Assembly: GCA_015680905.1 (NCBI GenBank)
Contig: CM027382.1
Coordinates: 1,488,001 to 1,552,000, forward strand
Reading direction: 5' to 3'
Source of the DNA: Coptis chinensis
Taxonomy: Eukaryota; Streptophyta; Magnoliopsida; Ranunculales; Ranunculaceae
Length of the DNA: 64,000 nt
Part shown: in pieces, positions 44,901-55,151 of the stretch
How positions within the stretch are numbered: position 1 is the stretch's first letter
Layout of the letters: the number at the start of each line of letters is the position of its first letter
Notes under the pieces: model-generated
The model's input: the letters and a program-made list of their open reading frames with translations, nothing else
Told to the model about the DNA's origin: nothing
Database searches by the model: none
Translations under genes and position numbers: made by a program

Positions 44901-46229
44901 ATGGAGGGGAATTTATCGACAGGGAGTTTGATTTCGGGTTCTTCGTATGGAGTTGTAGACTTGCAAGGGGGGATGCACGTTCATCATCAACAACACCCAC
45001 ATGCTTTGCATCAACAACAGCAGCCGAATTCTCAGCAGGGATCGATGGCTCACCAACCAATGCACGATGTTTTCCCCCTCACGGTTGGGAGCATGCACGA
45101 GTGTGAACAAACGATGGCCATAGCGGAATATAATAAAGGGGAGAGGGCAAAGACAACGACGAGTGATGAGGATGAACCCAGTTTTACTGAAGGTGGGGTA
45201 GATGGGCATTGTGAAGCGGGTAGAGGGAAGAAAGGGGGGTCGCCATGGCAAAGGATGAAGTGGAATGATACAATGGTGATACTTCTGATCACTGTTGTTT
45301 CTTACATGGGTGAGGATGCTGCTGCTGAATGTAGCAATGGGGGAAGAAGAAAATATGCAATTATGCAAAAGAAGGGGAAGTGGAAGTCAGTCTCGAAAGT
45401 CATGGCTGAAAGGGGATATTATGTATCGCCTCAGCAGTGTGAAGATAAGTTCAATGACCTCAACAAGAGGTACAAGAGACTCACAGACATCCTTGGAAGG
45501 GGCACTTCATGTAAGGTTGTTGAAAATCCTGCACTTTTAGATATGATGGACCACCTTTCGGAGAAAGCTAAGGAGACTGTTAGGAAGATTTTAAGCTCAA
45601 AGCATCTGTTTTATGAAGAGATGTGCTCATACCACAATGGAAACAGACTGCATCTCCCTCCTGATCCATCATTGCAGCGGTCCTTGCAACTGGCCCTCAG
45701 AAGCAGAGAGGATGATGAAATGCATGATACAAGAAAGAACCAACAAGATGATGTTGGCGACGGCGATCAAGACGCTGACAGTGACGACCGTGATGACGAG
45801 CCTGAGGAGAATCATGATAATGGGGCCATGTTTGGGTTTCAAGGCGGTTTTGCAAAGAGGATGAAGCAGGGGCATGACCATGAAGATGTGAGTTTTGGAA
45901 ACCCCTTAACTCAGGATTGTGACAAAAGATCTTATCCTCACCCACAGAACACCCCTGTCGACATGAATCAAATGCTCTCAGAAGGTAGTAAAACAGCTTG
46001 GTTACAGAAGCAGTGGATAAAGTCTCGCTCACTTCAGTTGGAAGAACAGAAGTTGCAGATTCAGGCACAAATGTTGGAGCTAGAGAAGCAGCGGTTCAAG
46101 TGGCAACGGTTTAGCAGGAAAAAAGATCGAGAGCTGGATAAACTGAGGATTGAAAATGAGCGGATGAAGCTTGAAAATGAGCTGCATGGCGTTAGAATTG
46201 AAACGGAAGGAATTAGAAGCTGGCTATAA
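44901..46229 (+). CDS. Trihelix transcription factor, SH4 clade (HRA1/At1g21200-like)
   Basis: A single-exon 442-residue protein. Residues 1-60 are His/Gln-rich. After an acidic linker comes a trihelix (MYB/SANT-like) DNA-binding domain at about 110-205: KWNDTMVILLITVVSYMGED, then KGKWKSVSKVMAERGYYVSP, then QCEDKFNDLNKRYKRLTDIL. A long acidic segment (DDVGDGDQDADSDDRDDEPE) separates it from a C-terminal coiled coil of about 75 residues (LQLEEQKLQIQAQMLELEKQ onward) likely used for dimerisation. This order fits the SH4/HRA1-like branch and not GT-2. It is nuclear by inference. The start is the first ATG of the frame and gives a normal-length N-terminus. The upstream region (44,490-44,900) is probably 5' UTR, perhaps with an intron. 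Confidence 0.9.
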   Translation: MEGNLSTGSLISGSSYGVVDLQGGMHVHHQQHPHALHQQQQPNSQQGSMAHQPMHDVFPLTVGSMHECEQTMAIAEYNKGERAKTTTSDEDEPSFTEGGVDGHCEAGRGKKGGSPWQRMKWNDTMVILLITVVSYMGEDAAAECSNGGRRKYAIMQKKGKWKSVSKVMAERGYYVSPQQCEDKFNDLNKRYKRLTDILGRGTSCKVVENPALLDMMDHLSEKAKETVRKILSSKHLFYEEMCSYHNGNRLHLPPDPSLQRSLQLALRSREDDEMHDTRKNQQDDVGDGDQDADSDDRDDEPEENHDNGAMFGFQGGFAKRMKQGHDHEDVSFGNPLTQDCDKRSYPHPQNTPVDMNQMLSEGSKTAWLQKQWIKSRSLQLEEQKLQIQAQMLELEKQRFKWQRFSRKKDRELDKLRIENERMKLENELHGVRIETEGIRSWL

Positions 46230-49005
46230 CTGACAGATGCAAGGCATCATATTATACACAGGGCTGAAAAAAACTTTTAATTTCCTGTACATCAATGGAG
46301 GATGGCGACTCATGTATACATCTTATCTATTCCCAAATTTGCTCAAAAGTCTCGGAAGGGCAAATATATGTGTTGTGGGTTTTAAAAATGTGATATTACT
46401 CAATCGTGTGCATTATGGAAAAAATTGTTTCCTTCTAATATTCATGTATGTGGTTGTACCATTTGAATATGTTAATTGTAGTTTCGATTTGGTGCGTCTC
46501 ATGATTGAATTTCTAGCAAATTTGAGTGAGTTGGCTGGGCTTAGATCTTGCTGTGTGGTAGCTTGGCACGGCTATTTCAGTTTTCCACTTTAGGTGTCAG
46601 CTGGGAGAGGACTGAGACAATGCTAGGAAAATATCCATGGAGACCATGTAGAAGACGGGAATGTGGTGCAATGTATTTTCGGTAGTCATGACTGCTACTG
46701 ACATGCTTATCTATTTTGATATACCAATACTATGACTGTTACTGACATGCTTATCTATTTGATATACCAATACTATGTTTAGTTTAGTTTTTCAGCTGCC
46801 AAATATCTTATCTATGTACACATTGATTGATGTTACAAATCCTCTAATATTTCAGTTGTTTTGGTCTAAGATTTGTCACGGTGATACTATGTACATGTTT
46901 AAAGATTTCTTGTGCCAGTCTTGTGTATGTGTGTAGGGGGGAGGAGTGTTGAAGAGTAGGTAAGTTTTTCCAGGTCTTTTATCGAAGTTCGGGCGACCTC
47001 ATCATCAAAAAGATTAAGAGCCTCTCATTCTTGTTTGGGATGGTGGTGTTCAGGTGAGCAAATTTTTTTAGTAAGCAATTAATCCATATTGCTTTATGTT
47101 CTTCCTTGTATTTATATGCCAGATATGAAAGCGACTTATACACTAGTCATTTATTGCACGCCCAGTAGTTGCAGCCCCAAATGTGTGATAACTTGTGTTT
47201 GAACTCTTAGCTGCACTTACTAGAACAACAGATCTAGCACATTGTTGCAATTACATCTGAAAGGGTCCCTGAACAAATTGTATATATCGGTACTTTTTTT
47301 TTGTTCAGGAGGATTGGTCGTCATTATTGGTTTGATGCATGAACAAGTGAACTGAAAGCTACATTTGCTGTGTCTTGGCATGTAAGCCCAGGGATTTCTT
47401 TCAAGAGGGAAGAAGGTAATACACTAATGGCTACGTTTTTTCAAAGATAACTGTGATTCCATTTTTGTTAGGATGCACAATTTTCTAGCATATATTTATT
47501 CATTTTTAATTTTTCTCTTCTGTTGGTTTACATTAAGATAAACAGGGCTACAAAATGATAGTTGAATCTTTCTTTGGCATAGGCTTGGCGGTGGTTTAGT
47601 GTTGATGGTGATGGTTGTGGTGGGAGAGTGGTCATTTAATCTGTGTCTTTACAGTGGTGGTGTTGGTGCAAGTGGTAAATTTGTGGATTTGGTGGTGGTG
47701 GCAGTGGTGAGGGGAGCTGTAAAGTGGTGGTGGCAGTGGTGAGGGGAGCTGTAAAGTGGTGGCTTTGGTGGTGGTGTTGGTGTGGCGGTGATTATTGTAT
47801 AGTGGTCGCCCTGGTGGTGTCAGTAATGATTTTGACGGTGGCAATGTGATGGTGGCGGTGATGTTGTAATGTGAATAGTAGCTTTGGTGGTGGTCTTACT
47901 AACTATGATGAAGGTGGTGGTGTCTGGCTGCAATGCTGGTGGTGGGCAACTGGGTATGCCAATTGATTTTGCTGGTGGTGATGGCCGTAGTAGCTTTGGT
48001 GGTGATGCTAGTAGGGTTGGTGATAGTTGCGACAGCAGTAATGATGGTGGTTATGAGATCTGTCAACGATTACTGTTTTGTGGAGAACTTACACTTCAGA
48101 TTGCAGAATGCAAATATTCCATGAAATGAGAACGAAGCATACATACCCACTTATTTACGAATGGAGACTGACCTCACAAGAGTTTCCACCTTGATGGCTT
48201 GACATATTTTCTTCAGTTGTGGTCTTATTCGTGCATTTCAGTCTACCGTAGAACAGACCTTTTCCCAGGCAGTCTTCTGATTCCTTTATGGAAGTCCCAA
48301 CATGTCAAATCTCTTGCACCATGTTTAAGGGTCTTGATTAAGAAAATGAGCTGTTGTCTTTAGCTTTTGAGAGTAATTGCTTTCTCAGGTGAATATTAAT
48401 GGAGTTCTTCAAAGTTGCTTAGAATGGTTTTTACTGACTGCTATTTTGATCAACATATCCCTTGTAAACAGGTAGACGCACTCCCCTGCTTGGAGCTGGA
48501 ATACAATGACTTAGTTCCACGCTGTTTAATATGATCGCTCTGATGTAAGATGAATTCCCTGGACAACCATTCTCAGGTATGATCTTTTGAGCCGTAAAAC
48601 ATTCCATCATACCACAGTATTGGAACAAGGAAACTGAATAATGATATCGAGGGAACATCTTCTCAAAAAGCAAAGATGACCTACACAGCTAACTTCTAAC
48701 TAAATTTAGATGGCCAAACAAATCAATTTATTGTCACTCTTGTCGGTATCTGCAGCTGTTGTTCCTGCTGACGAAATTGTTTCTATCTTTCTAACTTCTT
48801 TTGACATTTACTACCAACCATGAAGAGCATCAAACACGTATTTTCCCTTACAGAAAATAGCAAAGGAGCACAGAGAGAGAGATAAAGATTCCATCATTGA
48901 AGACAAATTTTTGATACCACAATAAATTCATCCAAACCATCTTCACAGAACTCCTGAATTTACTTCCTACTGTTAGATATCTAACTGTAATTTTCCGGTG
49001 AGTCG
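46230..49005. other. Intergenic/UTR stretch with GGT-rich simple repeats
   Basis: 46,230-46,600 is probably the 3' UTR of the trihelix gene. At 46,690-46,775 a 50-bp unit (ACTGCTACTGACATGCTTAT or its variant) is repeated. At 47,585-48,055 the sequence is a degenerate GGTGGTGGTGATG run, including an exact 32-bp tandem pair (GGCAGTGGTGAGGGGAGCTG) at about 47,699-47,755. No gene is recognised in the repeats; 48,100-49,000 may be 5' UTR or promoter of the next gene. Confidence 0.45.
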
Positions 49006-51734
49006 ATGTTGGTGACTAGTTTGGTAAGTTATCCCAATACTACCACCGATTGTAATGATGCTAAGGAGGTAATCGTTTTTAATCCAGTTACTGATGATGC
49101 TGGAGATGGGCATGGAGGGAGAGGTGAAGAAAGTCTCCAAAATTCAGTATCCACTAATTACACGGGAGATGGAGGTGAAGAAGGTTGCAGAAATTCAGTT
49201 GCAGTTAATGATATTGTAGATGAAGATGGTGTAAGAGGTGAACAAGGTGGTCAAAGTTCGGTTGCTATTAGATGGCCCAGACAAGAAACTTTGGCTCTGT
49301 TGAAGATTAGATCTGATATGGACATCGCATTTAAAGAATCTACACTTAAAGGTCCACTTTGGGAAGCCATTTCTAGGTAACAGTTCAATTTTTATTTTTA
49401 CTTGCCGCTTCAATTCTTGGCAACAGTTTCATTATTCTTCAGTTATTATCTGTGTTAGCTTTTTCTACGAACATCCAGAATTGGAGCGAGAATTTGTTAA
49501 AATATAGAGAAAACTTTTACACCAAGATTGGGAGGACATAATTAACCTTACTCTTAAAATATATTTATTATCATGCAAGAGCATGCCAAAACAATCTCGA
49601 AAGAGACAACTTTATACAGGTCACCTCCTAATAATTAAGTTGCTATTCTCATCACAAAATATATTTCAGTTTTCTAGGGAAACCTTCCATGTATGGGCAC
49701 TCTGTCAGCCAATTTGACAATAGAAAGTTGAAAAAAAATATATTTACTAGTTTGAAAGCTCAAATATGGAGGGACTAATTTGAGCAAAACGTTTCTTCTT
49801 TAAGTTCAAGTAAAATTGATTGTTTGTGGACAAAGCTGATATAACTTTGGTCTTTATACTGACCAAAAGAAATGGTAATTTGAAAAGGTGGGTTTAAATT
49901 TTGATTGGGACTAAATTACTTCCTCAAAAAGTGCTGATTTCTGTTTCGAAGACATTAGTTAATCCCTTTGAATCGGTTATTTTCCCAATATTTCTATGGT
50001 AAATTTGAACCTCACTCCAATTGTATGATTTCTCTCTGATCTTAGACGTAATTTTTATTTTTTTATTTTTTATTTTTTTTAGTGTGTGTGTGTGTGTGTG
50101 TGTCCCAATGTGAAAAGTATAGCTGTGTGTTATTTTCTTCTTCTTTTAATAATTTATCTTTTGATTGTTTTGCCTCTCGTGGTGTAAGTTTATCTGTTAA
50201 AAGATATTATGCTTTTATTGATCTTAACCTTGTACATTCTTTATCCTAACTTGTTAAAAAACAGGTAAGTTTCTCTACTATACCAAGGTACCATACTCGA
50301 CACCTTCCCATGTTAAGGAATTTTTTAGAATAGGACTCCTGTTTAATAGTTCAATTGGTGCATTTTCATCTTCAATGCGAGTCCCTTTATATGGTCTTTA
50401 TTTGTATTTACAAGGTAAAATGAACAGAAGTGAGTGTTGTGATCAGGAAACTAGCAGAGCTTGGTTACTGCCTTTATATGGTCTTTATTTGTATTTACAA
50501 GGTAAAATGAACAGAAGTGAGTGTTGTGATCAGGAAACTAGCAGAGCTTGGCTACTGCCGAAGTGCGAAGAAATGCAAGGAGAAGTTTGAGAACATATAC
50601 AAGTACCACAAAAGAACAAAAGAGCGGGCTGCAAGAGTTGATGGCAAACCCTACCGTTTCTCTAACCAATTAGAAGCTATAGACAGCCGTCCCTCTCTTC
50701 CACCACTTTCATTTGAGATTCAAATTCCAAATCCAATTCCAATATCAACAACAGTACTGAATGTGACACCAACAAATCCAGCAGACAGCCCTCAGGCTAA
50801 TGCTTACCAATCTTGCCAAAATATTTATATTTCTGAATTCATCTCGACTTCCCTCTCACCACGGTCGTCTTTACGCGAAAAGTCTGGCTACACGAAAAGG
50901 AAGTGGAGTACTTTCTTTGAGAATTTAATAGAAGAGGTAGTACGAAAACAAGAGATCTTCCAAAATCAGTTCTTAAAAACTTTGGAGCGACTCGAACATG
51001 AGCATATGGCAAGGGAAGAAGCTTGGAAGACACAAGAAATGGAGAGACTTAACAGAGAGCACGAGACTCTAGTCGAAGAGCGACTAGCTGCAACCACAAG
51101 GAATGCTGCTGTGATTGCATTTTTGGAGAAGGTATCTGAACAGAAGGATAGCCCATTATCAATGGAGAGAACTGTCGACAATCTGCATTTGGACAAAGGT
51201 CGGAATTTCATCAAAATGAGTTGTTCTCGATGGCCTAAAGCTGAAGTTCAGGCCTTGATTGTGCTCCGGAGTGACCTTGAACATAGGTATCAAGGTAATA
51301 TACCTAAAGGATCTTTATGGGAGGAAATCTCAGCGGCAATGAGAAGGTTTGGTTACAATCGGAGTGCTAAGAGGTGCAAGGAGAAATGGGAGAACATCAA
51401 CAAGTACTTCAGGAAGGTTAAAGAGAGCAACAAGATGCGACCTGAAGATTCTAAGACATGCCCCTACTTTCACCAACTTGAAGCTCTTTACAAAGACAAG
51501 ATGGATAAAATCGACAAAGTGCTCAGTCCAAGTTATGGTTTGAAGGCAGAAGACTTGGTAATGCACATGACGAGCCAATACAGACACCAATCTGAATCCC
51601 TTCGACTAGAACATATGGGCCTTGATTTGGCAGCCGAAGATCTCAGAAACGAGAATGATCATGAAAATGGAGATGCTGAAGATGTTTATGAGAATGTAAT
51701 CAACAACCCTTCTTCAAGGACCATTACTGAGTAG
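49006..51734 (+). CDS. GT-2-type trihelix transcription factor with two DNA-binding domains
   Basis: Exon 1 is 49006..49376 and exon 2 is 50534..51734; joining them gives AISR followed by KLAELGYCRSAKKCKEKFEN. The N-terminal trihelix starts RWPRQETLALLKIRSDMD; the C-terminal one starts SRWPKAEVQALIVLRSDLEH and continues EISAAMRRFGYNRSAKRCKE, KWENINKYFRKVKES. Between them lies the central helix (SGYTKRKWSTFFENLIEEVV, MAREEAWKTQEMERLNREHE) typical of GT-2/DF1/GTL1 proteins. These bind GT elements in promoters and act in the nucleus. The protein is about 523 residues. The exon 1 start is the first in-frame ATG and precedes a Gly/Asp-rich leader. The intron's 3' end carries an 87-bp tandem duplication that also copies the splice acceptor. 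Confidence 0.92.
50384..50557 (+). repeat. 87-bp tandem duplication across the intron 1 acceptor of the GT-2-like gene
   Basis: Two 87-bp units differ by one base (GGTTACTG versus GGCTACTG at the end). Each contains TTTGTATTTACAAGGTAAAA, then GTGTTGTGATCAG followed by GAAACTAGCAGAGCTTGG. The acceptor AG is therefore present at 50,446 and 50,533. Only the downstream one leads into the full-length frame. Confidence 0.95.
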
Positions 51735-52016
51735 ACCCAGAACCAAGACAGATACGCTTTTCTTTAAAGCTAGCTGAAGGGCGTGTACCATGAACTTCAA
51801 AATAGACGAGTTTTTCATACTGCAAAATCTGTACGAAGTGTACGTTGTTTGGTTAAAATTTGTGAACATATCAAGGGGAGAAACAAAGAAACATGTCACA
51901 AAAGTCCATATTTAAGAAAAGGTTTGGCACTTTGGCTTTTGGCTCTTGTGCAGTTGCGCTAAATTGTTTTGCTGTCTATTTGCTTCACTTATTAACACAA
52001 TCACAGTACAAGAGGG

Positions 52017-52236
52017 TAAGGGTAGAATTTGAGCCGAGCGACTCAGCTCGGCTTGAACTCGGTCATTTAGTTAAATGAGCCAAACTTGAGTCTATATTAT
52101 AGTTCGTTTATAACATCTTTATAGTGTAAAATAACTGAGCTATTTGGGCTCGGCTCGCTTAAAGTTCGGCCAAATAAAAGAACGGAGTTTAGAGTTTGAA
52201 CATAGTAAAGCTCGGCTTGATTAGCTTCCACCCTTA
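52017..52236. mobile_element. hAT-type MITE, second copy of the GAGCTCGG family
   Basis: A 220-bp element with TIRs TAAGGGTAGAATTTGAGCCG and, from the other end, TAAGGGTGGAAGC. It is flanked by an exact 8-bp duplication CAAGAGGG (52,009-52,016 and 52,237-52,244). Same family as 32,194-32,505 but shorter. Confidence 0.9.
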
Positions 52237-52724
52237 CAAGAGGGCGTCATTAGAAAGAGAGGGAAAGTTAAATGATGTCAAGAAATACAGTGGGCCGAAT
52301 GCTTAATTGACAAAAAGGCCCAGATCCATATAACATTCCGTTGCAGGTCTTGAAAGGGACAATGATAACAGAAGTGCAGAATCAAAAGTGCTCATCAAGT
52401 GAAGCAGTTAATGACAAAAAGAACTGACCAAGCTCACATGCGCTTCTTTATTTTACGTGGGGCACCAACACCCAAAGCCAAACGACCCTGCGCAATTATA
52501 GGACAAATGCAAGAGCAACGGTCCCATGCTCCCCAATACAAAATATGCAATTTTCATTTTAGAAACACTCTACTTTCATTTTCACATAAATCTTCTAGCT
52601 AAGATGGATCATTTTATATAATTTTTTTTTATTGTAAAAGAAGAAAAGTGAAGTCGGTTTATACAAAAGTCCTCACAAAAGAAGAAATCCTTATAATTCG
52701 GCACTAGATACTAGTAGATAGTTA

Positions 52725-53250
52725 GAGCATCTCTAGGTTGGTAAATATCGACTGCAAATGAGATTGTAGACTATACCACGCGCTATTGGTTACCATTGTC
52801 GCCTCCAAGTTAGAAAAAAAACTCACACGATATTCCCACTATTGCACCAAATTGAAAAAGTAAAAAATAAAAATAACTCGCGTGATAGTACCACTGGCGC
52901 GTGGTGCTGATCAAAGTCAAAAAATAATTTGGGCGACATTTGCAATGGCCCGCGACATTACCAATGTCGCTTCGCATCCGCATCCCCATCTAAATTACCA
53001 AATTTGCGAACAATAATGCAAACGAATATATTATACGATTGAATTTACTACCATCTAGAGTTGGAATTCCGAGAAAATTCAGATATTTGGGCAACATTAC
53101 CAATGTCACTTCATATCCGCATCTAAATTACCAAATTTGCGAACAAGAATGCAAACGAATATATTATACGATTGAATTTACTACCATCTAGAGTTGGAAT
53201 TCCGATAAAATTCAGATTTTAATATGTGATACTACCACCTAAAAATGCTC
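52725..53250. mobile_element. Tourist-like MITE with an internal duplication
   Basis: The ends, GAGCATCTCTAGGTTGG and (complement) GAGCATTTTTAGGTGG, are flanked by TTA on both sides (52,722-52,724 and 53,251-53,253). The right half contains a roughly 120-bp direct duplication (AAATTACCAAATTTGCGAAC through GGAATTCCGA). No coding capacity. It lies about 220 bp upstream of the next gene. Confidence 0.78.
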
Positions 53251-53476
53251 TTATAAATTATGATTGTCCCTTGAGGCCATGAGTAATTAATTGATTGATG
53301 TGTGCGACTAATGCTACATACTTGCATAGAACTGTACAAGATACCAAAATTCACAACACACTCGACAGTCATCACTGTAAACGTTAGTAAGTAGTAAGTA
53401 GCAACTAAGACCAACTCCATATTCCAAAAGAGTCTCTTTCTTCTACACCACACTGATACACTCAAACTATCCAGCT

Positions 53477-54028
53477 ATGGCAGACTATGAACACCAAATC
53501 ATCCCCAAAGAAACAGCACTACAAGCTCTAAACACCATTATTCAACTTCACTTTGAGAAAACTTTAGAGAAAAAAAGAGCAGTTGATCTTCAAAAGAAAG
53601 AACTTTGGAAGCTTTTTTCAGTTCTTTTTTTTCCTTTTTCTGGTTCTTGTTTTGCAGCCCAAGTTCAATCACCAAGATTACAATGTAGACATTGTTGGAT
53701 ACCCATTGGGCTTCTTTCTCTTGCACATATAATCTTCTATGTTTCAGTTGCTCAAACACTTAGATGCATTAATGGGTTCAAGTATCAAAGAAGGTGTCAT
53801 AAGTTAACTTTGGGCCTTGCAACTGAAAGATTAAGGCAGATGAAGATGAGGGTTAGTAGGAATATTGATGGAGATGAGAGTGGTGCTGAAGAGTTTGAGA
53901 TACATTATCAAGAACCACCAGAGAGTTATTTTGGTAAGTTCAAGAGGAATTGGGCTTTGCATTTTGGCTTCTTGATTTTGATCTATGGGTTTATGGTTTC
54001 TTCCTCTGTTGTTCTACTCTGTTTCTAG
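53477..54028 (+). CDS. Uncharacterised plant membrane protein, 183 residues
   Basis: A single-exon frame starting MADYEHQIIPKETALQALNT. The first 45 residues look like a soluble helix (IIQLHFEKTLEKKRAVDLQK). Three hydrophobic segments follow at about 45-64 (LFSVLFFPFSGSCFAA), 78-96 (PIGLLSLAHIIFYVSVA) and 162-183 (FLILIYGFMVSSSVVLLCF). Between them is a conserved-looking loop with CRHCW and INGFKYQRRCHKLTLGLATE, then an acidic stretch. The frame has normal codon structure and ends with a stop. I recognise it only as a plant-specific uncharacterised type and propose no function. Confidence 0.75.
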   Translation: MADYEHQIIPKETALQALNTIIQLHFEKTLEKKRAVDLQKKELWKLFSVLFFPFSGSCFAAQVQSPRLQCRHCWIPIGLLSLAHIIFYVSVAQTLRCINGFKYQRRCHKLTLGLATERLRQMKMRVSRNIDGDESGAEEFEIHYQEPPESYFGKFKRNWALHFGFLILIYGFMVSSSVVLLCF

Positions 54029-55150
54029 AAGGTTCTAGACAAAGGGTTTGTTCTGTAAGCAGGATTTACAGGAGAATGGATTATTTGAATTTTTTTTCTT
54101 TTTATATTTTGCTTAATTTTGCAATTTTTTTTTATGTTGTTTTTCTATAATAGAAGTTCAATGGATGATGCATGATGGAAATAGTTAAACATTGATACCA
54201 TGCTTGGTTTACCAGTCTTTATCAAAAAAGAAAAGAAAACATTCTTGTTACTGTTATTAAAACAAGACCATAAGTATGAGTTTACTGAATCCTGCTTAAT
54301 GTAATTATTAGAATGCTATTTTTATCAATAACTATTTCTGTTAATTCAATTTTAGTTTTAATTTTCTTGAATTTGTATTATACCCTGTCATCTTATAGTT
54401 TTGGAATTAAAACATTTTTCATTGGAAGTGATCGTTATCATTCTGATATGTAGGCCTAAATCTTACAGCAAGTTTATGCAAATGACATGTTATTCACTTA
54501 TTCCAATGGGGCATCTCAAAGTGCAAATTACAGACAAAAGACTAATGTAAGACTATTAAGTGGTGCTTTGTTGGCCTTTCTGGTGCTACTTGAACTCGTG
54601 TCAAATTTCATCAAAACCCTCAAATAACTTAATGAACACAAGAATCATTGGCAAAACTATGATTAGAAACTTCAGAAGGTGCTTATAAATCTAAGCTCCA
54701 GCATCATGCTGTTATTGTTTTCAGTAAACATGACATGACCTTGATCAAAGAGACAAACGCACCAGATTTTCAAAATATTCCCATAAAAGTCTTCAATGGA
54801 ATAATTGAAGGATGTGATCGATGGGTTGTAACAAAAATTGGTCAGGATGCATTCCAGTGTACACATTACACATAAGTATTGCTGAAATGCTGGGGAAGGA
54901 AAAGAAAAAACAAGAAGTAACAGCCACCACCACAAGGCCTTCAGCAAAATTGTGATACCTAATATACAGTTCAAATCAACAATATTTCATTTATTAACAA
55001 GAAAATGATAAAAAATAATAAATTGGATATAATTTTATTGAGGCAAATAATTTCACGTCGATCACCACTGGACGCCAGTCATCAGTAGCGGGGACAACAT
55101 TGCCAAGGAAGAACTTGTCCAGAAGAATAACACTAAGAGTTTGCCCTTAG
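54029..55150. other. Intergenic region between converging genes
   Basis: 3' flanks of the membrane-protein gene (plus) and the J-protein gene (minus), AT-rich. No further gene or repeat that I can support. Confidence 0.5.
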
Positions 55151-55151
55151 C

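Noticed and set aside
44913-46068. Minus-strand frames of 80-151 codons under the trihelix gene
   Set aside because: Antisense shadows of a gene with clear domains on the plus strand.
47632-48129. Gly/Val/Asp-rich or Pro/His-rich frames in the GGT-repeat region
   Set aside because: Simple-sequence translations; the reading frame is not conserved and no domain is seen.
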